Part shown: positions 43,033 through 55,190 of the stretch, piece by piece
Position numbering within the stretch: position 1 is the stretch's first letter
Layout: the number at the start of each line of letters is the position of its first letter
DNA from: Salminus brasiliensis
Taxonomy: Eukaryota; Chordata; Actinopteri; Characiformes; Bryconidae
Length of the DNA stretch: 64,000 nucleotides
Assembly (NCBI RefSeq): GCF_030463535.1
Contig: NC_132894.1
Coordinates: forward strand, 31,945,625 to 32,009,624
Direction of reading: 5' to 3'
Translations under genes and position numbers: made by a program
Notes under the pieces: generated by a model
The model's input: only the letters and a program-made list of their open reading frames with translations
The model's database searches: none
What the model was told of the DNA's origin: nothing

Positions 43033-46000
43033 TCATCTGGGCCAGCGTAGTGGAGTGGCCTTCTTTGGAACTCGCCGTGGGTTTGGCACTAAGGTCCAGC
43101 CGCCCTCCGTCCCCAGCGCCAGCTTGGTCCTTTCAGCTGCTTTCTTCTGTAACCTGAGAGCAGGCCAACCATAACAGAACGCTCAAGAGAGATCATCTTA
43201 AAGACCTGATCTGAGAAGATGTGACAAGCTCTGAAGTCAAACACTCAGTTCTTGTTGTAGGTCAGTAGCTCCATCTAAAAGATGTTTTATGATCAATTTT
43301 GTGGAAACAAATGATTGGAAATATTTAGTAAAAGCTGACAAAACTGCACTAAAAAAATTTTTCCACACAAAAAAAAATAAAAAAAGAAAAGAAAAAGAAA
43401 AACTATCTACACTGTTCTGGACGCTGGCCTTCCAACCCCTACATTATATACTTCTATCCTGTGGCAGCTGGAATACAAACTACTACAGAAAGCACTCACA
43501 TCACTGTCCTCTTCCTCTCCAGAGCTTTCCTGGTGGCAGCAGAGAGAGTGCTTTTCCCCCCAGCCTGGGGCTCCTTATTCTCCTGCAAAAGGAAACCCAT
43601 CCATCTAATGACTCCACAGCTTCAAACAGCAGAACACATTTTCTGCCCTCAACTGCCCTGAGACAAACCAATGCATGCGTCAATCAATACAAGTAAAGTA
43701 TTTCTACAAAGTCTGTGGTCCACTACTTCCCATCTAAAGCTGAAGTATTATTGATGATGATGATGATGATGATGATGCTGCTGCTGCTGCTGCTGCTGCT
43801 GCTTGCATTCATTACCTTGTGTCTGAACTCTCTCTCTCTGGCTAGTTGTCTGTCCCAGCTGATCACCTGCATCCGGTCTGCGGGACACAGGCTAAAGAAG
43901 AGGTCGTGCAGTTCGTAGCGTGCTGACCGCAACTGTAACATGCAAGAGAGAGAGAGAGATGTGAGGAATGAGTCATTTTGGAGCTTTTTTATTAGTCAGT
44001 TCCTCATGAAATTGTGAAAATGTGAAAAGTGAAATGAAGATGGTTTTTGTGTGACGGCAACAAAATAATGCTTAGATGTAATATGGTAACAGTTGTGTTA
44101 AATGGCCAAGCAGAAACAAACAGTGTTGAAATTACTGTGCAGATTTGCAAAGATTTGACTACTGTTTGAAAGCTACACAATATATCGTCTGCTTAATTTT
44201 TGCATCAGTCGTCACAAAACTGATATTGAAGACAGCTGCAATATGCAAAAAAAACTATAACCAACCACTCAATGTCTTATAATGTGAGCTGCAAGGCTCC
44301 CAACCACTCACCACCAGATGTCATTTGGATATCAAGAAAAAACGATGTCACATGAGATAATGTGGAGGAAATGCTCCACATGATCCAAGAAATGTATATT
44401 ATTTTGGTTAAAATAAAGCAGGCTGATATTCACAACACAGGAAAGCATATCAGAGTCTATTCGTATATCCTTTGCCAAAATAGCATCTTTTCAGGAGAAG
44501 GGAAAAAAACCCACTAATTTTCCATGGAAGTCATAAAAATATTTTGTCAAAAAGACAAAAAGCGCCAAAAAGGGAGAATTATTTGCGTTACAACAACGAT
44601 GACACGTAGTATGTGGTAATCTAATGACCGTCTGGTCATAATTTGGTCAAATCACGCAGCTCTGGTTGGGACATTCGTTTTGTTTTGTTTTGCTGAGTGT
44701 GTAAAAGAGTTTACTTGTAGTGTGACTCTCTCCTGTAGGACACGGTCCTGCCTGCTGCTGAACTCTCTTCCTGGTGTCTGACATTGAAAGTCCTGGAGGA
44801 ACCGTTGGGTGTCCTGTAAGTACAACAGTAAAGATCAAACAACCACAGCCTTAACGCTGCCGCAAACGGCTGTGGTTTTTCCAAAGTGCCAGAGATTCCT
44901 ACGGGCTAATGAAGCTATTCTTTCTGAGAGCAGCTATTTTCAGATAAGCCCTTTCAAAGTTGCTGTGTCCTTTATCCTTTAATTTTTTTTTTACTTCTGA
45001 CACAAGTAGATTAAAACAAGATTGATAGCAGGTCGCATCTTGTGTGGCAGTAGACATAGTCACCTTGATAGTTCTGATGAGCTGAGCCACTCTCTCTGTA
45101 CGGAGCAGCCTGCGGGTGAGGTAGCCTTTCACCGCTGCCGCCACCAGGGGGCGATGACACACAGGAAGACAGCTATGAGACTGGAACGGCACAGCACGAA
45201 ACAGAAGCGAGGAGAAAAGAGCAGGGAGAAGCGCAGGAATGCAGTTCAGGATCATTTGAGGATAGTTTCATTGAATGTTTCTCTTTTTTCTGATTTTTAC
45301 AAGGTTGAAATGGACAAAAGGGAAACTGGCATTATTAAAAGGGCTACGATACACCATAAAAAAAAACCACAGTAAAACAAATTAATTCAATAAAAACAGA
45401 CATAATCGAGGGATCCAATCAACTACCTGTTACTATGCAGTTACTGCATACTGCTTGTTCTTTACAGGCTGTCAATAATTGGTCCAAAACTTTGATACAT
45501 GCAGATGTTCAAGCATTTATATTTAAGCATGATATATTTAGAAAAGTGCACCATGATAATTTAGCACAATAATCGCACACTAATTTGCCTGCTCCCATTT
45601 GTGCTATAATGTGCATTATATAACCCATACAGCTCTAGATGAAACCTATTAATAATAATGATAATAAAATATAATATATATATAAAATAAAATAAAATAT
45701 ATAAAATATAATATAAAATATACAATATAATATACCAGCAACTACCTGGAAGCTCTACAACCTTTTGCATTTATTATATATAAAATAATAAACTAGAATA
45801 GTAGATGCAGAAGGTTGTAGAGCTTCCAGGTAGTTGCTGGGCTGCTAATATGGGGTCAATAGGGCCAACTGTTTGATATGGTATTCCAGGAGGTTTTTTT
45901 TTAATGGTGTTGCTAACTGGTGGCTATGGCAAGGCCTTTTTACCCTCTCTACTCCCCAGGTGCCACATAATGGCTGCCCACTGTATCACTGTGAGTATGT

Positions 46001-49000
46001 ATTTGTGTGTATGGTATCTCAGTTGATTGCTATGGAGATGCATAGTGGCTGCCAGGGCATTGGTAGGTGGTCGCTAGGCAACTGCTATAGAATTTCAGGT
46101 GGTTGCTCAGGTGTTGGCCATTGGCTGCTTTTGGTACCCCACAGCACGAACCTTTGCTCCCCAATCTGTTGCAAAAAAAAGTACGTCCAAAAAGCGGAAA
46201 AAAAAAAAATCCAAACGATCGAACCGAACACTGAAATTGGAACTGTCTCGATATCTCAAACTGAAAGTGGCAAAAATCAGATGGAAAAATACGAAGAACG
46301 GGGAAGAATAATATAAAGCAGATAAAACATAGCACTGCTTTGCAATACACAAGCATAATAAGTTGCGGGAGTGCAGGTACCTGTGAGATGTGGAGGGAGT
46401 CTGAGAGAACACTCAGCTCAGCCAATGTGAGCTCGGAGGGCTGTGAGGAGGAGCCCAGACCCATGGAGACAGAGGAGGGGGGGAGGGAGGTTGCCACGTC
46501 CTCCAGACGTGAGCCTACACTGGGACACGGGAAGGACACGCTCCGAAGGAACTGGTACCTTGTTGCCAGTGACTGTAAGAGAGGGGGGGGGGGGTGAGAG
46601 GATGGATGAATGGATGGATGGAGGTTGAAAGAAAGGCAGGGAGAGATAATGGATGAAGAGATAGAGGGGAGTGGACATATAAAGAGAGCAGAGAGAGAAA
46701 TGAGAGAAAATAAGCGAATGAATTGGGAGGGGAGGGGGGGGTCGTTGAAGGACAGCAAATTTAAGCATGAGCGAAAAAGTTAATGGGGGAACAAGGATGG
46801 CATAACCATCCGCATCCACCAAAGAGGGACAAAGAAAATGAGAGACATGAGCAACAGGACACCGTGGGATCAGGCACTTAAGCTCAGACACTCATGAATT
46901 AAACAAAATGATCCGCTCATTTTCTGTGTCAATTCCCACAACATGGCTGGGCTTTCTCCTCTCTGGCCTGACACGCCCACATAGAGAAAGCGAGAGAAAG
47001 GAAGAGCGATGCTTGCCAGGCCCCATTATAAAAGCAGCCGTGTTCATTAAAGACCTATCCGATGCATAAATTACAGCGTGTAATTAATGGCACAAGGACA
47101 CAACCTACAGAGCACGCTGAAGGAGAACTGGCTGGCAACAAGGGTGTCCTTGGATTATACCAAAGCAGGTCTGGCGAGCGCATCCTGGGGATGGTATTAA
47201 ACTTTTACACAAAGCTCTCTGGGCTTTTCCGACTGGATTTTAAGGGTTTTTACACTGTCGTATTGTCAGATGCTCTTCCACTCAAACAGAAGAACGCTGG
47301 ACGCTTGCCACACGCCCGAAAGAGTCCAAGGGGAATAAAGGTTAATGTGATATCTGGGAGTGCCCGTCAGAAAAGCTTTTTATGGGGCATAAAAGTTGTA
47401 AAACTTTCAGAAAATGTAAGTTATAGAATGACTTGCCTGGCGCTGCAGTACATGCAGCTCAAATTTACACAGACTGATTTTGCGGCTCAGACAGAAACAG
47501 CGGAATGGTTGCAAAATATATTGTCTCTGTCCTGTAAAAACCTCACCATCTTCATTTTTTCACACTTTTTTGACAATAGGAATCTGGCAGTTGGTCTTTA
47601 CACAGTGTCACAATTTCACAAAGAATGGACCAATAAAAATGTTTCAAACTGACTTGGAATAAAATCTTCTTACATTGACTTCCACTGAAAGTTACGATTA
47701 GGGTTTTTAGTCTTCTCCTGTACAGATGCTGCGTTGGAAATACTGGAGATCTACCATTAGAAAGGGACTCCACAAGTTTGATTTTCATGGGAGAAAAGCC
47801 TTGCTGTCCCCACCACCAGGGCATCTGGGCAATCCCAAAAATACATCTGTCCAAAGCACACTGTTCCAGAAGTCCTGGTCTTAGTCTAGGTATTCTCCAG
47901 CACACTTTAGTCTCATCATGATTTTTTTGACAGCAATGATTTTCTCCTTGCACACCTCCCATGAAAATTAAACCTGTGCAGTGGCGCTCAGCAGTTAGAG
48001 CACCAGGATATTGACGAGGTTGTGGGTTCAATACCCGGTCGCGACAAGCTGCCACTGTTGGGCCCTTGAGCAATGTACTGTAGTATGTGTGTGTTAAAGT
48101 AGGCCAAATTCCAACAAATGGTGAACATGGGTGTCATTGTCTTGTCTCTCAGTATTGTTCAAATGAAGATCAAATGTCTATGTATTTAAACATGTTGAAT
48201 TATCCTAGTATGAGATTTAGTGTGTTTTAAGTAAGATAAGCTGGTGTATTTAAAAAATGCTTGAAAAAGTAATATTCCTGCAGTAATATTCCTGCATGTC
48301 TAAACAAACCTAGCTTACATAGGAACTATGTACCTAACCAGGCAAGGGAGGAGGCACAAAGAGCATTGCTTCTATTTAAAAGCCTACAGGAAGAGGAATT
48401 GGGATTTCTGACATTGCATTTTCTCACCTGTAGCAGCTCCTGCTGCTGTCTGCGCTGTTCCTCCATCAGAGCTTTGACCTGCACTTCATGCTGCTGCCTC
48501 AGCGGCTGCTCCAGCCATGGGGACACTGCTGACATATGAAGTATAAGCGCACCGTGAGTGCATATCGTTTGTTTAATTACGGCTCAGTCTAATCACGGCA
48601 GATCAACTAACTAATCGCTGCAGAAGCACTTAAAGCGAAATCATTATGCTGCACAGAAGCACTGCTTTTCAGCGTACTTGGCAGGCATTGTGAGTAAGAC
48701 AAGACTATTATCTGGCCATTATCATTACAGCAAGGGGTATTCATCAAGACTTATCATTTTAAAAGGATCATAAACCCAGCCTGACAAAATATGTCTCTTT
48801 GCTTTTCCAGCGTGTAGTAAAAAAGGCAAAGCACTATTAAGAAAGCCGTCATGGGGCCAAAAATGGAACAGTCTTTGCATTTTTAAACTGCAAAAAAAAA
48901 AAAATCTAATCACACCCTTGTGCCAAATGTTCGATTATGATTTCTGGTTGCATCTCTAAAGCTTTTAAACCATGCACAGATATTTCTGTGTGTGTTCCTG

Positions 49001-52000
49001 GGTCGATAACATAACCGATAATTATCCCAACACCAAATTTTGGCTCACGCCGATATCAACGACTTGACAGTATTTGCAATTAAAATACAAATTCAGACAT
49101 TAAAGCAACATCATGTGTCAGGTGTGCCTTAACATAGCAGTTTCAGAATCAGAATCCAGAACTGCGTAACACTGCACGAGTCATATTTGTGTGAAATGTA
49201 ATATTACACGCTTCTGTATGGCTCAGCTGATCAACAAATGCTTGTGTACAGCTGTCCATAAGGTGGCGCTCAACACGTGATTTACAGCAGTGTAGTTAAA
49301 ACAAATGTCCCACTAGAATGTCATCCAAGCCAAGGGTGGTTATTCCCACTATTAGGCAGATGGTCATAATATTCTGATATGACCATGTATATGATATGCA
49401 CCTCTGTTTCAAACCAGCCTCACTCACCTTTAGGTGTGCTGGACTGAGGTCGTCCCTCGTCCCCCTGTAGTCCTAACGCAATCCCGTCCAAAGTGTTCAT
49501 AAGCAGCCTCCGTTTGGCACGGGACACCCCCTCTTGCCCACCCAGCTCGGGGGTCAGCTGCTTCCCCTTGGGTCCCGCCTGTGACCAGAGTCTTGAGGGG
49601 GTATCCACATCATACGACCGATTTAAGGATGAGCCATTCAGGGAGTCCTCTATGCTCTCCAAATCGTTGTTCTTCTCGCCTGAGGAATTCCTCCTCTCTT
49701 CAGGCTGGTTACTGGCATCTGCGAGGACGACGGTTCCGTGAGAAAGCCTCTTTGTGTTACCGATCGCCCGGAACACCTCTGGCACCCTCCTTTTCTGCAC
49801 CATGGAGGTGGCACGGTGCGGCAGCTCTTGCTGTTTACTGCCTGGCCGTGTCACGTTATCTTTAGCAAAGACTTCCTGCTGCACGGCCTCGCTAAATGTA
49901 ACCACACTTGGAGCCTTCCCATCACTAGCTGGCAGGCTGATGCTTTTGTGTTCTGCAAGTGGGGTTTGCTGGGAGCTGTTGTGATCCGTGGCTGTCTCTG
50001 CGGGATTAAAATCCGCCTGTGACTTTGACAGTGTTGACTCTAGGTCTGAGATCAGGACTTTAAGGCTTGATAAGTTAAGCTCAAGCTGAGCGATCTGTTC
50101 GGTCTGATCTGTGCTTCTACATGCAGGAACATCCCCTTCGGTGTCTGCCCGCAGGCTCAAAGGCCACTTGGCTTGGCTGCATGGATTTGGCTTGGCTTGA
50201 TCATCCTCACAAACAGGTGTCTTCACCAAGGGCTTTCTGAAGGAGCCAGATATGCCACTGCCTTTTTTACTGCGCACCGGGCTTAAGCAGAACTTCGGGG
50301 TAGGTACATTATTAAATTGTTTACTCGCTGCTTGGCAAGGCCTGGGCAGCAGACTGCCTACTTTCTTACTTTTGGACTGGTAAAGGGATTTTGCTGAGGG
50401 GGACGCTGTTGCTGAAGTGGACTGAAGGGGGCTGTCTGCCATACTTGGATAGCTTGGCAATGCTTTTTCAGTAATACCACCTGCAGTGTTTGAGGCAGAA
50501 GTAATATTAAGGCAAAAGTCAAGTGGCATTTCACATTTAGTAGGATCTATGTCTCCAACATATCGGACCAGATCAGAGGGCTCCATACTCTCGCTATCTG
50601 GCCCTTGGCTTTGTGTCTGGATTTCAAGGCTGGGCATCTTCAACTCAGGTAACTGATCCTTTCCTTGGTCCCTTCTCTTCTCCCTGATTCTCCTCATCTC
50701 CGTTTTCCCTGTCCCACCTTGGAAAAATTCTTCATTCTCCTTGTCAGAAAGGCTGTATTCATCAGCAGCTGAGGTTTCACCCATTTTTAAAGCTTTGGCC
50801 TGGTTGCGCAGCATCTTCTGACGTCGCCGATGCTCTTGAGATTTTTTTAGAAGGCTCTGCAGACTCATGCGGTAAGGTCCTTCTTCAGCTGCCTCTGCCT
50901 CCACTGGAGGCTTTACTAGGTCTATTACATCTTCAGTTTGTACCTGGTTGGAAATAGTATACTCCTCCTCCAGGACCTCTCCATCTACCGGCGCGTGGTT
51001 GATGATGCTTGTGGAGTTTGACGAATTTAAAAAAAGGCCACCAAAATCTGAACGCCTTTCTTCCATGCCTTCACCTCCCACAGTCCAACCAGAGCTGACA
51101 TCCGAAGGCTCAATGGTCACATATCCAGACGACAGCCCCTGGTGGCTTACATCTATTTGTGGGTGTTTATGTGATTGAGACAGTGAGCGTGTGTCAAGTG
51201 AATAATCTGTGGTCAGCTCAAGAACTCGCTCTGCCTTGTGTCCGACTAAAGGAACTCCTTCAAACAGAACAGTTGTGTGGCTGTTCTCTAATGAATCTTC
51301 TCCTTCCAAAGGTCTGAAGTTTAATGCCGCATGACCATCACAAGCTGTAGATGTCAGAGGGTGACTGAGAGCAATTTGCGCTTTCTCGCCAGGCATCTGC
51401 TGCGTGGATGGGATAATAGGCGAAGTCCAGTGGCTTTCTGCAGTTTCGTCACACTCGTAAGCTTCTGTAGCTTCCGTCTCATCCTTAAAGTCCTCAAACG
51501 TTGGAGCCTTTCGTAGCTAAAACAACAGCAGGAGAGAAAAGAGAAGACGCAAATGAGCTTATACACTAAAGCAGCACTGCACTGATGGGTAAGCGGATAT
51601 GTAAAATCTCGGGCAAGTGTTTTGTGCATTACCTGAACACTGTCAAGAATGTTCTGTATGTAGGAGACTCGAGACAGGGAAGAACATTTCCACTGATGGA
51701 TTAGATGAGCAGCTGCTTCTCGGAGCCTTCGCATTTCTTCTTTCTGGTCCTTATTCAACTGAGAAACAAATAATCACTGAATTTATATCACTGCATCTTT
51801 CCATCATTCAAAGTAGAAAAAAAAAGCCTGGGTGATCTACAATAGTGGTGTTTAGCAGTTTCAGGGATATATCTGATAGATAATTAGCCATTGATCAATT
51901 ATATAATGCCTAAAAATCAGCCATAATTATTTCTCATTTTATTTATCACTATTAATTACAATGCACAGCACTTGCTGAGTGCTTCAGACAGTTTTAACCC

Positions 52001-53012
52001 TTTAACTTAATTTATCATATTTGAGTTTTTGAGACCTCTGCAACACATCAGTGTGATTTTTAAATAATACATTATCTTAAACAACTATTAAAACAATATA
52101 TAAACTATACTAAGTTAAATAATAATAATTCATTACATAACTAAGAGAATAAAAAGCAGAAACAGCAGTATCCATGCACCAGAAATACATATAGCTATAT
52201 ATACTATATATGCTATTTGTACACCTGTACAGATGTTCTTTTCTGTAAATATATTTTCAGCTCTTTATTACCTTTAGTACTTTTTACTTTTTTAATTTAT
52301 CCCCTACCCTATTTATTGTTTAGTGTCTTTTTCCTTTAGTTTAAGACTGTAAATAATCTGTGTTCTGTGTTTTTTTGTTACTTGTCATACGTGTTGCTCT
52401 CACCAAGACAAATTCCTTGTATGTGTAACATACTTGGTGAAATAAAGAGATTCTGATTCTGATAAACCTTTCCAGGTTTGAAACTGAAACTTTTAAAGAC
52501 AACTCAATAATATAATAAAGGGTTGAACAATTTTTTTTTGTTCTTTATATTTTTGTCTGCAATAAATTCCAGATGTATCAAATATAACATTTACAGCATT
52601 TAGCAGACGCTCTTATCCAGTGCTTTGCTATTTACCCAAGAAACCTCAGCTAGTTAGAATAGACTAATAATTCAAAGATACCTCTAACTATAACAAGTGT
52701 CTATTTTCTATTTTTTTTAAGTAACATTAAGGAATGTCAAGTTATTTAGCTAGAATTGTTGGATGGTTCAGGTTTTAAAGGGTATAACCCTTATAAATGA
52801 GTCAATTTAAGACATATAACTCTTCACTAGTTAAAAGAAAAGCTAAATAAACTCATCAACTCTAAAGAAACTCTTACCAATGGGGGCAGAACCGGGACGC
52901 CGTAAAACCTTATATTTGATGCTCGCTGGCTGAAAGCTGGGTCCGACTCCTCGTCGTTTTCACTCCTTATGCGGCTCATTTGCCTGTGGATGAATTCCTC
53001 GTAACTCTCCAT
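43033..53012 (-). CDS. ccp110: centriolar coiled-coil protein of 110 kDa (CP110), complete coding region
   Basis: Caps the distal end of centrioles, controls centriole length and blocks ciliogenesis with CEP97; it is a CDK substrate. Ten coding exons on the minus strand: 52878-53012, 51633-51758, 49428-51516, 48428-48528, 46381-46572, 45064-45180, 44715-44813, 43816-43932, 43500-43582 and 43033-43153. They total 3180 nt, giving 1059 aa against ~1000 in human, with consistent phases. Matches to the family: the N-terminal MESYEEF...IRFYGVPVLPPL, the PYRMSLQSLLKKS block (~302-313), a KRRL cyclin-binding motif (~753), a Q/E-rich coiled coil (exon 4, ~784-817), the helical VKGYLTRRLLRTERV block (~896-910) and LHDLFFSLCPADRM (exon 8). 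A KEN tripeptide lies at ~346-348. Exon boundaries for 45180 and 43153 rest on frame and weak similarity; the others are firm. Confidence 0.93.
43749..43802. repeat. composite (ATG)n-(CTG)n microsatellite in ccp110 intron 8
   Basis: About eight GAT/ATG units are followed by about nine CTG units, ending 13 bases from the GT of the exon 8 donor (43815-43814). On the transcribed (minus) strand it reads (AGC)n then (ATC)n. Confidence 0.9.
43933..44714 (-). other. ccp110: ccp110 intron 7
   Basis: 0.8 kb with no exon. Includes a diverged copy (43960-44060) of the ~90-bp dispersed repeat seen at ~225 and ~11055. Confidence 0.6.
45181..46380 (-). other. ccp110: ccp110 intron 5
   Basis: 1.2 kb. Contains AT-rich repeats (~45655-45735), a strong hairpin (45735-45840) and a GGTTGCTAGG-type low-complexity stretch (~45840-46130, e.g. 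GGTGGTCGCTAGGCAACTGC). No exon is seen. Confidence 0.7.
45735..45840. repeat. near-perfect inverted repeat (36-bp arms, 34-bp loop)
   Basis: Left arm 45735-45770 (CCAGCAACTACCTGGAAGCT...) pairs with right arm 45805-45840 (...AGCTTCCAGGTAGTTGCTGG) at 35 of 36 positions. The loop is AT-rich. Confidence 0.9.
46573..48427 (-). other. ccp110: ccp110 intron 4 with a Tc1 relic and a SINE
   Basis: 1.9 kb. Minus-strand 47690-47960 contains TAAGACCAGGACTTCTGGAA...GTGTGCTTTGGACAGATG, a decayed Tc1 transposase region. It is adjacent to SINE copy B2. No exon is seen. Confidence 0.6.
47976..48085 (+). mobile_element. tRNA-derived SINE, copy B2
   Basis: GTGCAGTGGCGCTCAGCAGT (A-box region), GTTGTGGGTTCAATACCCGG (B-box region), then CGACAAGCTGCCACTGTTGG and CCCTTGAGCAATG. 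The same family as 15151-15334. Confidence 0.75.
48529..49427 (-). other. ccp110: ccp110 intron 3
   Basis: 0.9 kb with no exon. Around 48998-49070 it has TCGATAACATAACCGATAAT-type sequence resembling the old hAT-like repeats elsewhere in the window; this is a weak call. Confidence 0.5.
49428..51516 (-). other. ccp110: ccp110 exon 3, large central exon
   Basis: This 2089-nt exon encodes about two thirds of CP110, residues ~88-784. It is mostly low-complexity, S/T/E-rich and poorly conserved, as in other CP110 proteins. Conserved islands are the SLQSLLKKS helix and the KRRL motif near its end. Its acceptor is GTTTTAG and its donor AAAG|GTGAG. Confidence 0.9.
51759..52877 (-). other. ccp110: ccp110 intron 1
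   Basis: 1.1 kb. Holds a probable LINE 3' end (~52180-52465) and a 40-bp SINE A tail fragment (52585-52625, GCAGACGCTCTTATCCAG). No exon is seen. Confidence 0.6.
52180..52465 (+). mobile_element. probable LINE 3' end with TGATTC tail
   Basis: Ends ACTTGGTGAAATAAAGAGAT followed by TCTGATTCTGAT, the simple tail typical of fish non-LTR elements. It is preceded by CACCAAGACAAATTCCTTGT. No reverse-transcriptase coding sequence remains. Confidence 0.5.
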
Positions 53013-53900
53013 TATGGATGGATTACAGTAGCTTCACTAAACTGCTCACTTAATCAAAACAAACGACTGCCTGGCAACCTGCCCCCACACCCAGCCCAAC
53101 TGCTACTGAATGGTAGCCAGCTAGCTAGCCAAGTGGCTACCAACACTTCTTGCGGAGCTCCCTCTCAGCCCTGTAACTAGATAAAATAAGTAGCTAGCAA
53201 GTGCCACAGTGGGGAAACATGCAATAATAATAATAATAACAGCTACATTTTCCATAAACATAGATAAACTCACTCCCAACGCCCCTCGCTTGTTTAGTCA
53301 ATAGCTATAGCTATAGCTAGCCTGGCCAGCTAATAGCTAGCTAACGTTAACTGCGGGAAGCTGCTGGGCCGCCTGCAGCTTAGCCTGGCCCGGTCAAACT
53401 TTATGAGAGATTAATAAGCAGTAAATAAACACATTTCCAAACTAAAAGTAAAAGTTAGTTAGTTAGTTATCCCAGCTATCTATCTATCTAAGCCTGGCCA
53501 CCGACAGCAGCCTCAATGTTTACGCTTTGGCGGCTTCAACTGTCACTCTGAGCCGTCGGGAAAACCCGGGGTGGATTTCCTCCACACGCGCACGGATCTG
53601 GATCCCACATGAAAACATTATTTCATCGAAAGCTTGAAATCGCTGCGTTAAATTATGCGAAATAGTGACAAGCAGAGCTCGGTCTACTCGTGTCTGCCAC
53701 TAACAGTGCTTATTCTGTTATTTTAGAGCTCTTTCCTCGCAATGTTGACTGAACAGAAGTAAGAGTCCAGCAACTCACGATCCGCTACGGGTTTTACCAC
53801 AGACACGCAACACCAGGCGTCTGTGTTTCAGCCGCAGCGCCGCCTAGAGCGGTGAGAGACCCCCGAGATTATTCAAGAGAACAAAAGACCGGGTTGTGGC
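53013..53900 (-). promoter_or_regulatory. ccp110: ccp110 promoter / 5' UTR region
   Basis: Sequence upstream of the ccp110 ATG. GC content and CpGs rise around 53510-53590 and 53810-53870, which suits a housekeeping promoter. TAGCTAGC-type simple sequence occupies 53120-53370. The transcription start and any upstream non-coding exon cannot be placed. Confidence 0.4.
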
Positions 53901-54350
53901 GGTTCAACAGACATTAATTAGGCACATGTGTAGAGAAATGAGGCGAGATAATATTATATAAAGTATATAAAATATATAGCTTTACTATAATAAAGCTCGT
54001 CTTCAGCCCTGTAATAATAATAATAATAATAATAATAAAGCACTATAGTTGATTGGAGGACACTACATCAGTATTAGAGATTATTTATATATATTTAATA
54101 TAATAATATAATATAATTAATCTCAAATTTACTATAAAAATCCGCCACTGAACCTACAGACACATATTATACTTTTAACATACATATAAGGTTAACGATA
54201 AAATAAATAGTGGAAAATCTAAAAACAAAAAAGAATGTAAGAAAAAAAGGATGTATCTTTCCGCGATTATTAAAAAATATACAAAAATAAAATACAAACA
54301 GTGGACTTACACATCTGTATACGTTATGTTCATAATGGTAAATTAGTCGT

Positions 54351-54398
<48 letters not shown>

Positions 54399-54980
54399 CG
54401 TTTTCTGATTCAGTGCGTGTATGTGTCTGCCATTTATTATTGATTTGTATTGATTTTTAAATACATATTTTAGGTCAAATAAACACTAGAGAACCTTTGT
54501 GTTTTGTATGCAGTGTAAATTGGTGCTAAATATATGTATAATGTACTTTTTCACTATTAAGAGTTGTTTTTTGGGGGTTTTTTTTGGACATAACTATACC
54601 TAATACAGTGTCTCCAGCTTCAGGCTGTGTGTTTACACCCGTTTCGTGTACTAACTTTCAGTGAGGGAGCTCTGTGTTCTGGCTCTGTGAGCGGGTTTGT
54701 AATTAATATTTTTAAGATATTATTATTATTTTTTTTATTATTATTAAGATAATTAAGGTTATAATTAAGCTAAGAAATGTTGACGAATTAAAGAAAGAAA
54801 ATAAATATTTAATAATGTTTATAAAAAGGGACCGATTTATGATGGTGGGGGGTGGGGGGGGTGTATCTAGGGAGAGGAGAAAGTCCTGGGGTCTCCACGG
54901 GAAGCACAAAGACGCCGTAAATCCTGTCGAACTGTCGAAACACACTTCATCAAGGTCGTTATCTGAACCGAGTGCTGATG
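53901..54980. other. AT-rich intergenic DNA
   Basis: TAA repeats (~54012-54038), a (TA)n tract (~54364-54392) and A/T runs. No gene or clear transposon is seen. Confidence 0.6.
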
Positions 54981-55190
54981 AAAAAAAAAAAAGAAGCGGC
55001 GCGTCCCCGAAAGAGAGGCGTGGAGCGCGCCCAGCCCCGCGCGCGCGTGCCCGCGAAGCAGCGAGAGCGCGCCCAGCCAATCCCCGGCTGACTGTGTCAT
55101 GTTTTACTAATGTCAGGCCAAAAATACGTCCGCCGAGAGGTTGTTCCAACTAGGTCATCCTCTGCTACATCTCTGGGCTTTTTATAGGTT
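54981..55190. promoter_or_regulatory. isolated GC-rich, CpG-dense island
   Basis: A short island in AT-rich DNA. 54990-55090 is very CpG-rich (GCGCGCGCGTGCCCGCG). It is followed by a CCAAT box (55077-55081), an AACTAGGTCA nuclear-receptor-like half site (55148-55157) and a minus-strand TATAAAAA (55186-55179). No gene is attached in either direction. Confidence 0.45.

Noticed and set aside
46030-46758. 242-aa minus ORF
   Set aside because: Only 46381-46572 is coding (ccp110 exon 5); the rest is intron in chance open frame.
47062-47652. 196-aa plus ORF in ccp110 intron 4
   Set aside because: No family features, antisense to ccp110, and no splice or promoter context.
54815-55153. 112-aa plus and 145-aa minus ORFs over the GC-rich island
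   Set aside because: The arginine/alanine-rich composition follows from CpG content; there is no recognisable domain or splice partner.
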